A stretch of DNA of 10,072 nucleotides, taken from assembly GCA_902490095.1 (NCBI GenBank), contig CABUCQ010000072.1, forward strand, positions 1 to 10,072. Direction: 5' to 3'. This document shows positions 1-6,752 of the stretch, one piece after another (positions within the stretch are counted from its first letter, which is position 1; the number at the start of each line of letters is the position of its first letter). The notes under the pieces are model-generated. The model was not told where the DNA came from and did not search any database. It saw only the letters and a program-made list of their open reading frames with translations. The stretch comes from an uncultured Collinsella sp. (GTDB taxonomy: Bacteria; Actinomycetota; Coriobacteriia; Coriobacteriales; Coriobacteriaceae). The position numbers and the translations under genes were made by a program.

Positions 1-21
1 CCGGGGCTCCCGAGTTCCCGC

Positions 22-1698
22 TTACGAGAGCGACGTTCTCAGCAACTCGTTGAAGAGCTTCGGGTTGCCCTTGCCGCGGCTCGCCTTCATGCACTGGCCC
101 ACCAAAAAGCCGATGACCTTCTGGTTGCCGTCACGATACTGCTGTGCCTGATCGGCACAGTTAGCCAGCACCTCGTCCACAATCGGCTGCAACGCGCCGG
201 CATCGCTCACCTGACGCATGCCGCGCTCGTCGACGATCTTGTTGGGGTCGTCGCCGGTCTGGGCCATGGCCTCAAAGACCTCATGAGCCTGGTTGGAGCT
301 GATGGCATCAGTCGCCAGCAGCTTGGCAAGGGCTGCCACCTGAGCCGGTGCAATACCGGACTCTGTCAGCGAGACACCCGCGCCCTTAAGGTAGGCGATC
401 ATCTCGTTGACCAGCAGGTTTGCGACCGTCTGGGCCTCCTTGCCGGCCATACCGGCAGCGGCAGCCTCAAAGAAGTCGGCAAACTCGGGGTCGCCGGCAA
501 TCTGCTCGGCATCGGCCGCCTTAATGCCAAAGTCGGCCTCAAAGCGGGCGCGCTTGGCATCGGGCAGCTCGGGGATCTCGCCACGGCAGCGGTCGATGAA
601 CTCGTCGTCCAGATCGAACGGAGCCAGGTCGGGGTCGGGGAACAGACGATAATCGTCGTCCGTCTCCTTCACACGCATGACCACGGTGCGCTTGCGGCTG
701 GGCTCCCAATGGCGGGTCTCCTGATAGATGATGCCGCCCTCCTCGAGCACCTCGGCCTGACGGCAGATCTCGTAGGCAAGGCCGTCGTGCAGGCTCTTGA
801 ACGAGTTAAGGTTCTTGAGCTCGGTCTTGGTGCCCAGCTTGGTCTCGCCGCGGCGGCGCAGCGACACGTTGCCGTCGCAGCGCATGGAGCCCTTCTCCAT
901 GGAGCAGTCCGAAATGCCCAGCGTCACAAAGATGCGGCGGAGCTTCTCCATAAACAGGCGCGCTTCCTCGGGCGTACGCAGGTCGGGCTCAGTCACTAGC
1001 TCAATCAAAGGCGTGCCGCAGCGGTTGTAGTCGACGAGCGACTCGGCCGCGGCGGTAATGAGACCCTCGGCGCCGCCCACGTGAACCATCTTGGCGGCGT
1101 CCTCCTCCATGTGGATGCGCAGGATGCGGATGGGCACCGTGTAGGAACCGTCCTCGCGACGCTCGGGCATCTGCAGGTTGGACGCGTCATAGCTGGCCAG
1201 GTGGCCGGCACGCTGATTGCCTTCGCGCATGGTCGACGTCATGGACGTGGACAGGCCCTCGGCGTTGGCCGAAGCGCTCGCCAGGCTCTGGGCCTCGGCC
1301 TCGCCAAATGCGCAGTCGGGGCGCTCGGCGGCACCGCGACCGGTCACGTCCAGGTCCAGGTGACCGTACATGGCAAAGGCGACCGGACCCTGCGTGGTCT
1401 GAAAGTTCTTGGCCATGTCGGGATAGAAGTAGTGCTTGCGGTAGAACATCGAGTGGCGCTGGATCTCGCAGTTGGTGGCGAGACCGGCCTTGACGATGCT
1501 CTCGATAGCGCGTTTGTTGGGCACCGGCAGGGCGCCGGGCAGGCCCAGGCACACCGGGCACACGTTGGCGTTGGGCTCGTCATCGTGGCTGAGCTTGCAG
1601 TTGCAGAACATCTTGGTGTCGAGTGCGGTGAGCTCGGTGTGGATCTCCAGGCCAATCACGGCCTCCCAATCCTGCAGGACCTCGGAAAGCTCCTTCAT
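22..1698 (-). CDS. gatB: Aspartyl/glutamyl-tRNA amidotransferase subunit B
   Basis: GatB binds the mischarged tRNA and carries the kinase and transamidation site of GatCAB. It activates Glu-tRNA(Gln) or Asp-tRNA(Asn) with ATP and uses ammonia delivered from GatA. The N-terminus reads WEAVIGLEIHTEL, and a cysteine tetrad (C32, C34, C47, C50, ending VCPVCLGLPGALPVPN) fits the zinc site seen in some GatB proteins. Further family motifs are HMEEDAAK (196-203), GSMRCDGNVSLR, KTELKNLNSF and DDDYRLFPDPDL. The C-terminal part from about residue 400 matches the GatB/YqeY tRNA-binding domain. At 558 residues it is longer than the usual 475-510; the excess is a Ser/Ala-rich insert around residues 121-185. 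Its ATG shares one base with the gatA stop codon (TAATG), so translation is probably coupled. It ends with TAA. Identification is very secure. Confidence 0.97.
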   Translation of the reverse strand: MKELSEVLQDWEAVIGLEIHTELTALDTKMFCNCKLSHDDEPNANVCPVCLGLPGALPVPNKRAIESIVKAGLATNCEIQRHSMFYRKHYFYPDMAKNFQTTQGPVAFAMYGHLDLDVTGRGAAERPDCAFGEAEAQSLASASANAEGLSTSMTSTMREGNQRAGHLASYDASNLQMPERREDGSYTVPIRILRIHMEEDAAKMVHVGGAEGLITAAAESLVDYNRCGTPLIELVTEPDLRTPEEARLFMEKLRRIFVTLGISDCSMEKGSMRCDGNVSLRRRGETKLGTKTELKNLNSFKSLHDGLAYEICRQAEVLEEGGIIYQETRHWEPSRKRTVVMRVKETDDDYRLFPDPDLAPFDLDDEFIDRCRGEIPELPDAKRARFEADFGIKAADAEQIAGDPEFADFFEAAAAGMAGKEAQTVANLLVNEMIAYLKGAGVSLTESGIAPAQVAALAKLLATDAISSNQAHEVFEAMAQTGDDPNKIVDERGMRQVSDAGALQPIVDEVLANCADQAQQYRDGNQKVIGFLVGQCMKASRGKGNPKLFNELLRTSLS

Positions 1699-3212
1699 TA
1701 CAGCTCGCCTCCCTTCCCGGCAAAATCGGGCGCGACGGAAAGCGCGGGCGCACCCGTGGCGGCATCGGCAAAGCCGCGCTCCAGGGCGCGGGCAAACGTG
1801 AGTAGCTGACGGTCCTTAAACGCCGGACCCACCAGCTGGGCAGAAACGGGCAGTTGAGTATCCTCGCCCAGACCCAGCGGCACCGAGATACCGCCGTTGC
1901 CGCAAATGTTGAGCGAGATGGTGTACAGATCGGAGAGGTACATCTGCGTGGGGTCGCTGATCTCGCCAAACTTAAAGGCCGTGCGCGGCGAGGCGGGCAT
2001 GAGGATGGTGTCCACCTTGGCATACGCGGCGTCGTAGTCCTGCGTGATGAGCGTGCGGGCCTTTTGCGCTGCGTAGTAATACTTGTCGTACACGCCCGAG
2101 CTCAGCAGGTAGGCGCCGAGCATCTGACGGCGCTTGGCCTCGGCACCAAAGCCGTGGGCACGCGAGAGCGAGCTCTGGTCGGACAGGTTGGCGCAGCCCT
2201 CCTCCTGGTAGCCGTAGCGAATGCCGTCGAAGCGAGCCAGGTTGGAGAACGCCTCGGCCGGGCCGATGACGTAGTAGGCGGCGATGGCGGCGTCCAGGTG
2301 CGGCAGGTCGACCTCGACCAGCTCGGCGCCCTGGTTCTGCAGCTCCTGGGCGGCGCGCTGAACAGCGGCCTTGACCTCGGGCGTCAGGCCCTCGGCCTCC
2401 ATAAACGCGGGGATGATGCCCACGCGCTTGCCCTCGATGCTGTCGTTGAGGTGCTCGGTAAAGTCGACGGCGCAATCCTGGCTGGTGCAGTCGTACGGAT
2501 CGTGGCCCGCGCCGGTGAGCGCGTTCATGGCAAGCGCGACGTCCTCGACCGTGCGGCCGAAGGGACCGACCTGGTCGAGCGACGAGCCAAAGGCCACCAC
2601 ACCGTAGCGGCTCACGGCGCCATACGTGGGCTTAAAGCCCACCACGCCGCACAGCGACGCCGGCTGGCGAATGGAGCCGCCAGTGTCCGAGCCCAGCGAG
2701 AGCGCGACCTCGCCCGCGGCGACGGCGGCAGCGGAACCGCCCGAAGAGCCGCCGGGCACGCGCTCGGTATCCCAGGGGTTATTGGTGCGGTGGAAGGCCG
2801 AGCTCTCGGTAGAGCTACCGAAGGCAAACTCGTCCATGTTGGCCTTGCCCATGGGCAGACAGCCAGCGTCGAGCATGCGCTGGACGCAGGTGGCGGTGTA
2901 GACGCTCTGGTAGTCCTCGAGCATACGGGAAGCGCAGGTAGTGCGCGTGCCCACGAGGTTCATGTTGTCCTTGATGGCCAGCGGCACGCCCGCGAGCGGG
3001 GGCAGCGGCTTTCCGGCGGCACGGTCGGCATCCACACGCGCGGCGGCCTCGAGCGCGAGCTCGGGCGACACCTGCAGGAATGCCTGGACCCCGCCCTCGC
3101 GCGCCTCGATGGCGGCAAGGGAGGCCTGGGCCACCTCAGTGGCGGTAAAGTCGCCGGCGGCAACGCCCGCGGCGATCTGGGCAGCGGTAAGGGAATCGAA
3201 GCTCTGCGCCAT
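1698..3212 (-). CDS. gatA: Aspartyl/glutamyl-tRNA amidotransferase subunit A
   Basis: GatA is the glutaminase subunit of GatCAB. It hydrolyses glutamine and channels ammonia to GatB. It belongs to the amidase-signature family, and the Ser-cisSer-Lys triad is visible: K81 in PLAIKDN, S156 in GGSSGGSAAAVAAG and S180 in GSDTGGSIRQPA. The following CGVVGFKPTYGAVSRYGVV stretch is also typical. Its 504 residues are close to the family norm of about 485. The ATG overlaps the gatC stop by one base (TAATG) and the TAA stop overlaps the gatB start the same way, which defines a tightly coupled gatC-gatA-gatB operon. Nothing appears broken or missing. Confidence 0.97.
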   Translation of the reverse strand: MAQSFDSLTAAQIAAGVAAGDFTATEVAQASLAAIEAREGGVQAFLQVSPELALEAAARVDADRAAGKPLPPLAGVPLAIKDNMNLVGTRTTCASRMLEDYQSVYTATCVQRMLDAGCLPMGKANMDEFAFGSSTESSAFHRTNNPWDTERVPGGSSGGSAAAVAAGEVALSLGSDTGGSIRQPASLCGVVGFKPTYGAVSRYGVVAFGSSLDQVGPFGRTVEDVALAMNALTGAGHDPYDCTSQDCAVDFTEHLNDSIEGKRVGIIPAFMEAEGLTPEVKAAVQRAAQELQNQGAELVEVDLPHLDAAIAAYYVIGPAEAFSNLARFDGIRYGYQEEGCANLSDQSSLSRAHGFGAEAKRRQMLGAYLLSSGVYDKYYYAAQKARTLITQDYDAAYAKVDTILMPASPRTAFKFGEISDPTQMYLSDLYTISLNICGNGGISVPLGLGEDTQLPVSAQLVGPAFKDRQLLTFARALERGFADAATGAPALSVAPDFAGKGGEL

Positions 3213-3523
3213 TACTCGCTCTCCCCCTCTCCCAAAATGGACGGCACGCGGAAGTAGCGGTCGCGCGCGCTGCCGGCGTTTTCGAGCGCAACGTCGAGCG
3301 GCAGGTCGCGCTCGGGCTCGCGCAGGTCATCGCCCATCACGTTGGACAGGCTTCCGATAGGATGGAACGTGGGCTCCACGTCGGGCAAGTCATATTGCAG
3401 GACGGGCTCGAGCATCTGGACGGCGTCGTTCATGTAGGACGTCATCTGGGTGAGCTCGTCATCGGTCAGTGCGATCTTTGCGTACTCGGCGATGCCGCGC
3501 ACGTCTTTCTCGCTGAGTGCCAT
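3212..3523 (-). CDS. gatC: Aspartyl/glutamyl-tRNA amidotransferase subunit C
   Basis: GatC is the small subunit that wraps around the GatA-GatB interface and stabilises the complex. The 103-residue product begins MALSEKDVRGIAEYAKIAL and contains the family's DVEPTFHPIG segment and a C-terminal DRYFRVPSILGEGE. An ATG 18 nt further upstream is in frame, but the purine-rich ribosome-binding site GGAAGGGAG (3529-3537, minus strand) lies between the two ATGs and is well spaced only for the downstream one. I therefore start the gene at 3523. It is the first gene of the gatCAB operon and overlaps gatA by one base. A candidate promoter lies just upstream. Confidence 0.95.
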   Translation of the reverse strand: MALSEKDVRGIAEYAKIALTDDELTQMTSYMNDAVQMLEPVLQYDLPDVEPTFHPIGSLSNVMGDDLREPERDLPLDVALENAGSARDRYFRVPSILGEGESE

Positions 3524-3558
3524 AGGCGCTCCCTTCCGCATAACAGATAAACCGCTCT

Positions 3559-3587
3559 AGTATACAAGGCAACGCCGCTTGGAGCAG
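3559..3587 (-). promoter_or_regulatory. Candidate promoter of gatCAB
   Basis: On the minus strand a TATACT hexamer (3564-3559) matches a sigma-70 type -10 box at five of six bases. It would give a leader of roughly 30 nt ending in the gatC ribosome-binding site. The -35 region at a 17-nt spacing (3587-3582, CTGCTC) is poor, so the call rests on the -10 box and its position. Confidence 0.45.
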
Positions 3588-3669
3588 GCGCTTTACCTAA
3601 ATGCAGCGAAAACGTAACGAGGGCGGCGGTTGGCAGGCTGCGGGCCGGCGGTTCTGCGACGAAACCGCG

Positions 3670-3732
3670 CCGCCCGCAGCGAAAAGCATCCCGCCCGAAA
3701 CGAAAACCGTCCCGCCCGCAACGAAAAGCATC
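3670..3732. repeat. Three tandem 21-bp repeats
   Basis: Three adjacent 21-bp units lie at 3670-3690, 3691-3711 and 3712-3732. Each starts CCGCCCG, has CGAAAA in the middle and ends in TC. Units 1 and 3 differ at one position; unit 2 is more divergent. A degenerate fourth copy (GACGAAACCG) seems to precede them around 3649-3669. The third unit runs into the left arm of the neighbouring 15-bp inverted repeat. The 21-bp period leaves any reading frame unchanged. Function unknown. Confidence 0.85.
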
Positions 3733-3785
3733 ACAACATTCGACACTTTTCGCCAAAATCGCGATTTTCATCGAATGTTGTGATG
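3729..3785. repeat. 15-bp perfect inverted repeat with nested palindrome
   Basis: The left arm CATCACAACATTCGA (3729-3743) and right arm TCGAATGTTGTGATG (3771-3785) are perfectly complementary. The 27-nt spacer contains a separate 14-bp perfect palindrome, AAAATCGCGATTTT (3755-3768). No T-tract follows on either strand, so it is not a typical intrinsic terminator. It could be a mobile-element remnant, a dispersed intergenic repeat or a protein-binding site. Confidence 0.8.
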
Positions 3786-3800
3786 GTTTGGAAGCCCCCG

Positions 3801-3835
3801 ACCACCACAAAGATGCCTGTCCCCATTGTGGTGGT
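3801..3835. repeat. REP-like hairpin downstream of the sortase gene
   Basis: ACCACCACAA (3801-3810) pairs perfectly with TTGTGGTGGT (3826-3835) around the 15-nt loop AGATGCCTGTCCCCA. It starts 14 nt after the sortase stop codon. No U-tract follows in the sortase direction. The shape, with a GATGCCTGTCCCC core between GGTGG-type arms, resembles short dispersed REP-type elements moved by TnpA_REP/IS200-like transposases. That link is inference from form only. It may also protect the 3' end of the sortase mRNA. Confidence 0.55.
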
Positions 3836-3848
3836 TCTGGACGATGTC

Positions 3849-4787
3849 TTATGCCGAGGCCTTGGCCTTGCGGCGCTTACGGACCGCGTGGATCACGATG
3901 TCCAGCAGCAACAGCACAATGGCCACGACCACGATAAGCACGGCAAACTCGCGCTTACCCCAGTGGCGACCAGCCAGCGACTTTTGCTTGTCGACGTCCT
4001 TCTTGCTGTACTTGGTGCGCACGCAGTGCACCAGAAGGCGATGGTCGTTCACGCCATAGGGCGTGCAGGTGACGAGCGTCACCTTGTCGGCACCGGGCTC
4101 GATGGTCAGCGACTCCATCTCCTCGGGCAGCACCACCTCGGAGTCCACCATCTTGTAGGCGAGCGTCTTGTTCATGGTGTGCAGCAGCACCAGGTCGCCG
4201 GGCTCCAGCGAGTGGATGTCGTCGAACATGCTCAGGTTGCGCATGCCCGAGTGCGCGGTGAGCACGCAGTGCGTCGAGGTGCCGCCCACCGGCAGGCTCG
4301 TGCCCTCCAGGTGGCCGACGCCCGCCATGAGGACCTCCTCGCTCGTGCCGTGGTAGATGGGCATGCTCACGTCGATGGAGGGGATCTCGACCCAGCTCAT
4401 CATGGGGTCGCGGTCGAAGATGAGCTGCTGAGCGTAGGGCTCGATCTGGTCGGCGGGGAGCTCGGTGGCCTCGCCCGCCAGCTGCTCGTTAAAGGAGCGC
4501 GCCTGGAGCAGAATGCGCTCGCGCTCCTCGGCAGACAGCGCGTCCACGGTGCTGGACACCGTGCTGATCTGGTTGAACACGCCCGAGGCCTCGAGCCGGT
4601 CCAAGATCCACGGCCAGGTCATAAGGCCCACGCCAATAAGGATGATGACGATGGTGATGAGACGGTCGGCCCAGCGCGGCAACCGCTTGCGACGACGCTT
4701 GGGCTTTGGTTGAGGTTTGGGTTGAGGGCTTGAGCCGCCGTTGGCCGCGGCGTTATTGCTCTTCATATGTTTGGCGCCCTGCACCAT
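3849..4787 (-). CDS. Class C (pilus-type) sortase
   Basis: A membrane-anchored cysteine transpeptidase that cleaves LPxTG-like sorting signals and joins pilin subunits through lysines; it acts on the outer face of the membrane. The 312-residue protein has a Pro/Lys-rich cytoplasmic N-terminus (about 20-40), a first membrane segment (about 42-62), the sortase fold (about 131-258) and a second membrane segment (about 281-300) with a basic tail, the two-helix layout of class C. Catalytic residues are H179 (VLTAHSG), C241 (TLVTC) and R250 (C-PYGVNDH-R), with the family's EIPSIDVSMPIYHGTSEEVL before them. The usual DP(F/W/Y) lid motif is not seen; the only DP is D127-P128-M129, right against the first strand. 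The GTG-free ATG start at 4787 is preceded by GAGGAG at good spacing; a second ATG (4766) has a weaker site. It probably serves the two pilin genes upstream, from which it is separated by the AbiE-like pair. Confidence 0.95.
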   Translation of the reverse strand: MVQGAKHMKSNNAAANGGSSPQPKPQPKPKRRRKRLPRWADRLITIVIILIGVGLMTWPWILDRLEASGVFNQISTVSSTVDALSAEERERILLQARSFNEQLAGEATELPADQIEPYAQQLIFDRDPMMSWVEIPSIDVSMPIYHGTSEEVLMAGVGHLEGTSLPVGGTSTHCVLTAHSGMRNLSMFDDIHSLEPGDLVLLHTMNKTLAYKMVDSEVVLPEEMESLTIEPGADKVTLVTCTPYGVNDHRLLVHCVRTKYSKKDVDKQKSLAGRHWGKREFAVLIVVVAIVLLLLDIVIHAVRKRRKAKASA

Positions 4788-4825
4788 CGCCGGTCACTCC
4801 TCTATAGCTCAGGTTGTCTAAACAA

Positions 4826-4831
4826 ATAATA
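4826..4831 (-). promoter_or_regulatory. Weak -10 candidate for the sortase gene
   Basis: TATTAT on the minus strand, about 40 nt before the sortase ATG, is the best -10-like hexamer in the 111-bp gap. No recognisable -35 box lies 16-18 nt upstream. The sortase may instead be reached by read-through from the AbiE-like pair. Confidence 0.25.
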
Positions 4832-4852
4832 GCCGATTAGCGAGCTTCCGCG

Positions 4853-4883
4853 CCGGACAACGCAGCTAGACTGCACCGTCCGG
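4853..4883. other. Hairpin between nucleotidyltransferase and sortase genes
   Basis: CCGGAC (4853-4858) pairs with GTCCGG (4878-4883), and inside it GCAG (4862-4865) pairs with CTGC (4871-4874), separated by a symmetric 3x3 internal loop and closed by CTAGA. It lies 16 nt after the nucleotidyltransferase stop. There is no T-run after it on the minus strand, so it may be a Rho-type or partial terminator, or an mRNA-stability element. Confidence 0.5.
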
Positions 4884-4898
4884 GCCACGTAACCACAC

Positions 4899-5672
4899 TC
4901 AACCAATCAAGCCATATGTTGCTTTCATCGTCTCAAGCAACTGCGCCATCGTTGCGCCCGCAACCCCGATCTGTTTCAGATTGACGTCGCCCACCTCACA
5001 ATCTTTAACAAACGCAATCATATCGTCCTTCAGTTCTCCGCGCAGGTCGACACCTTCCGACTCGCCAAGCAGCTGAGCAAGCCTCAGCGCATCGCGTTTA
5101 TGCTTTTTTACCTTCTTCGAATCAACGTTCTCCCCCGCTTCCCTTCTAGCTTTTAGGTCGAGATACGCCTTCGCTTTGAACGGGACAATGTATTCCGTAC
5201 CCAGGACCGAAACGCCGCCTACGGTCCGAATTCCCTGAAGGAACAAGCTGTAGTAAGCATCGTCCAACAAAATTGCCGAAAGACTGCTTATGTTTTCATC
5301 AACGTGAATTGGCGCCACATCAATCCCCTCACGACCCTTTAGAAAGTCGGGGCACTTCGCGAAGAGTTCGATCATATGGGGGTAACCCGGCCTCTTAGGC
5401 TCTGTGAACCGATAAAAACATGAGCCTTTGCCTTCGCCCCAGCCGCAGCGGTAACCGCCATCACGCACCAAAGTCCATATGGCTTCTGCCGTCTGAGGCA
5501 ACCGGTCATCGGCGACAATTACCACATCAAAATCGTGAGTCGCCCTAAACGGAAGTCCCGCCTCCGCGAGCAAAATGTCGCATGCCGTGCCGCCGATAAG
5601 GGCATACGATCCTGCAGCTTCTTGCATATGCTGCTGAAATTCTTGGAGGCCTTCTACAGCGCTTCTTGCCAT
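4899..5672 (-). CDS. AbiEii-like nucleotidyltransferase (putative toxin)
   Basis: A 257-residue protein of the AbiEii/AbiGii-type nucleotidyltransferase group (DNA polymerase beta superfamily). In AbiE systems the second gene is a nucleotidyltransferase toxin neutralised by the first. Visible features are YALIGGTACDILLAEAGL (23-40), giving the GG motif, then FRATHDFDVV with the paired acidic residues D47 and D49 expected to bind metal. An IRTVGG..VLGTEYIVPFKAKAYLDLKAR block (about 148-175) and VDSKKVKKHKRDALRLAQLL (183-202) follow, with K166/K168 and R193-D194 as candidate active-site residues. It starts at an ATG preceded by AAGGGA and overlaps the upstream regulator gene by 19 nt, so the two are coupled. 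GC is about 47% in a sampled line against 63-67% in the housekeeping genes, suggesting transfer. Family is fairly sure; the toxin role is inferred, and non-toxic relatives exist. Confidence 0.85.
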   Translation of the reverse strand: MARSAVEGLQEFQQHMQEAAGSYALIGGTACDILLAEAGLPFRATHDFDVVIVADDRLPQTAEAIWTLVRDGGYRCGWGEGKGSCFYRFTEPKRPGYPHMIELFAKCPDFLKGREGIDVAPIHVDENISSLSAILLDDAYYSLFLQGIRTVGGVSVLGTEYIVPFKAKAYLDLKARREAGENVDSKKVKKHKRDALRLAQLLGESEGVDLRGELKDDMIAFVKDCEVGDVNLKQIGVAGATMAQLLETMKATYGLIG

Positions 5673-6622
5673 GGATATTCCCTTTCAAACATTCGATCGA
5701 CTTCGAGCTGAATTCGCTCATCGTCAATTGCCGCCAAAGATAGCGCAAGCGAAATGTTGTCGACACGGGAGGAGTCGGCAAACACGGGCGCATAGCGCCA
5801 CACTTGGATCATCGCCGTCTCGTTATCCGGCAACTCCCCGTCTGCGACTTCGAGGTCGCTCAGTTGACGCCATGCACTTCTTAAGACGGCCTTTTGTTCC
5901 ATGCCCGGCGCAGCGAGCATCGAACGCGCGGCGAGCGCCGTCTCCCCGGCGTCAACAAGACAGTCGATCTGCGGCGTCTTCCTTGCAAAAAAGACCTTCG
6001 AGACAGGCGAGGAGAGCTCTGCCATGTGCTCACTGAGCAAAAGATCAACAGCAACAGGGAACACGACGACACGTCGCTCGCGACGCTCGCGCCTCGCGAG
6101 CCCCCTGTCAACAAGCTCGGTTATAGCCTCACTCGCGCGGCTTGCCGAAATCCCAAGCGCACGACAAAGGTCATAGGGACGATATGGCTCCTGGGCTACT
6201 CCCCAGATTGCGGCAGCCTGTGCGTTGGGTGACATCTTGGTCGCGCGATTGCGAAACCGGGCACCGCCCCTCTCCGTGCAGGCTGTGCCCATAAATGGAA
6301 GAAAAGCCTGTCTACCTGGGCAGACAAAGGGAATCCCTTGTGCGACCAATGCTTTGCGCTGACGTGCATCGGCATCAGGAAACGAAACGACAACAGGAGT
6401 CTCCGCGCGCAAGGCTAGCTGACTATAGACTCTCTTAGCCTCGGGAAGCCCGACGCCAGTAGGCAAACTTGCAAGCAAAAACGAAAAACCGTTTGCGTCA
6501 ACAGCGCGGACCTCAATCGCCCGCAGATGCAACGGCAAGTGCGCGGATCCAGGCCAATTTTTGGTCTTAGCGGAGAGGCCTAGTGCTTCTTGTAAGTAGA
6601 TTAGCGCTTCGTTCATTTCCAT
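5654..6622 (-). CDS. Winged-helix regulator, putative AbiEi-like antitoxin
   Basis: A 322-residue protein without a close textbook name. The first 115 residues form an alpha/beta region (ETPVVVSFPDADARQRKALV, GIPFVCPGRQAFLPFMG). A MarR-like winged helix-turn-helix follows at about 131-190 (SPNAQAAAIWGV, then YDLCRALGISASRASEAITEL and a basic wing RRERRERRVVV). A helical C-terminal domain (about 200-322) has a PVSKVFFA entry. I recognise this architecture as a regulator commonly found beside AbiEii-type nucleotidyltransferases, with the HTH in the middle and not at the N-terminus as in classic AbiEi. It likely represses its own operon and, by analogy, antagonises the nucleotidyltransferase. 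The start is uncertain: ATGs at 6622 and 6616 fit the short leader from a TATAAT box at 6658; neither has a good ribosome-binding site. The upstream in-frame GTG at 6772 lies before the promoter and is unlikely. Confidence 0.75.
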   Translation of the reverse strand: MEMNEALIYLQEALGLSAKTKNWPGSAHLPLHLRAIEVRAVDANGFSFLLASLPTGVGLPEAKRVYSQLALRAETPVVVSFPDADARQRKALVAQGIPFVCPGRQAFLPFMGTACTERGGARFRNRATKMSPNAQAAAIWGVAQEPYRPYDLCRALGISASRASEAITELVDRGLARRERRERRVVVFPVAVDLLLSEHMAELSSPVSKVFFARKTPQIDCLVDAGETALAARSMLAAPGMEQKAVLRSAWRQLSDLEVADGELPDNETAMIQVWRYAPVFADSSRVDNISLALSLAAIDDERIQLEVDRMFEREYPWQEAL

Positions 6623-6634
6623 CGTTTTCGTTTG

Positions 6635-6665
6635 ATTCCATTTTATATTGGAATTATACATAATT
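6635..6665 (-). promoter_or_regulatory. Promoter and operator candidate of the AbiE-like operon
   Basis: A perfect TATAAT -10 box lies on the minus strand at 6658-6653; no good -35 is visible. Two palindromes overlap it: AATTAT-AC-ATAATT (6652-6665), and ATTCCA (6635-6640) with TGGAAT (6649-6654) around 8 bases. The stretch is AT-rich and directly upstream of a gene for a winged-helix protein, which suggests self-repression at this site. Confidence 0.55.
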
Positions 6666-6702
6666 TTCGGAATTAACGAGATTTCTTTCGTGCGTAAGCC
6701 CG

Positions 6703-6720
6703 CATTTGAGTTTTCAAATG
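6703..6720. promoter_or_regulatory. Inverted repeat upstream of the regulator promoter
   Basis: CATTTGA (6703-6709) and TCAAATG (6714-6720) are perfect 7-bp arms around GTTT. The centre is about 55 nt upstream of the TATAAT box of the AbiE-like operon. It could be a second regulator-binding site. No T-run follows, so a terminator role is unlikely. Confidence 0.4.
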
Positions 6721-6752
6721 TCCCGGATCGGCGGGGCGATTCGGGATACAAT

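Larger units (their letters stand above)
3524..3848. other. Gene-free, repeat-rich interval between sortase gene and gatC
   Basis: About 325 bp without a convincing gene. From the sortase side it holds a REP-like hairpin (3801-3835), a 15-bp inverted repeat enclosing a palindrome (3729-3785), three 21-bp tandem repeats (3670-3732) with a degenerate fourth copy before them, and the gatC promoter (3559-3587). A minus-strand reading frame crosses most of it, giving heptapeptide repeats such as DAFRCGR. That frame runs into gatC out of frame and has no good ribosome-binding site, so I read it as a by-product of the repeats. Confidence 0.7.

Noticed and set aside
1854..3257. Long plus-strand open frames opposite gatA, and similar ones opposite gatB and the sortase
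   Set aside because: They are antisense to securely identified genes and lack protein-like motifs; long antisense frames are expected in GC-rich coding DNA.
3670..3732. CRISPR array
   Set aside because: The 21-bp units are directly adjacent with no spacers and no cas genes are present.
3466..3810. 114-residue minus-strand reading frame with DAFRCGR-type heptapeptide repeats
   Set aside because: It is produced by the 21-bp repeats, has no good ribosome-binding site and runs into gatC out of frame.
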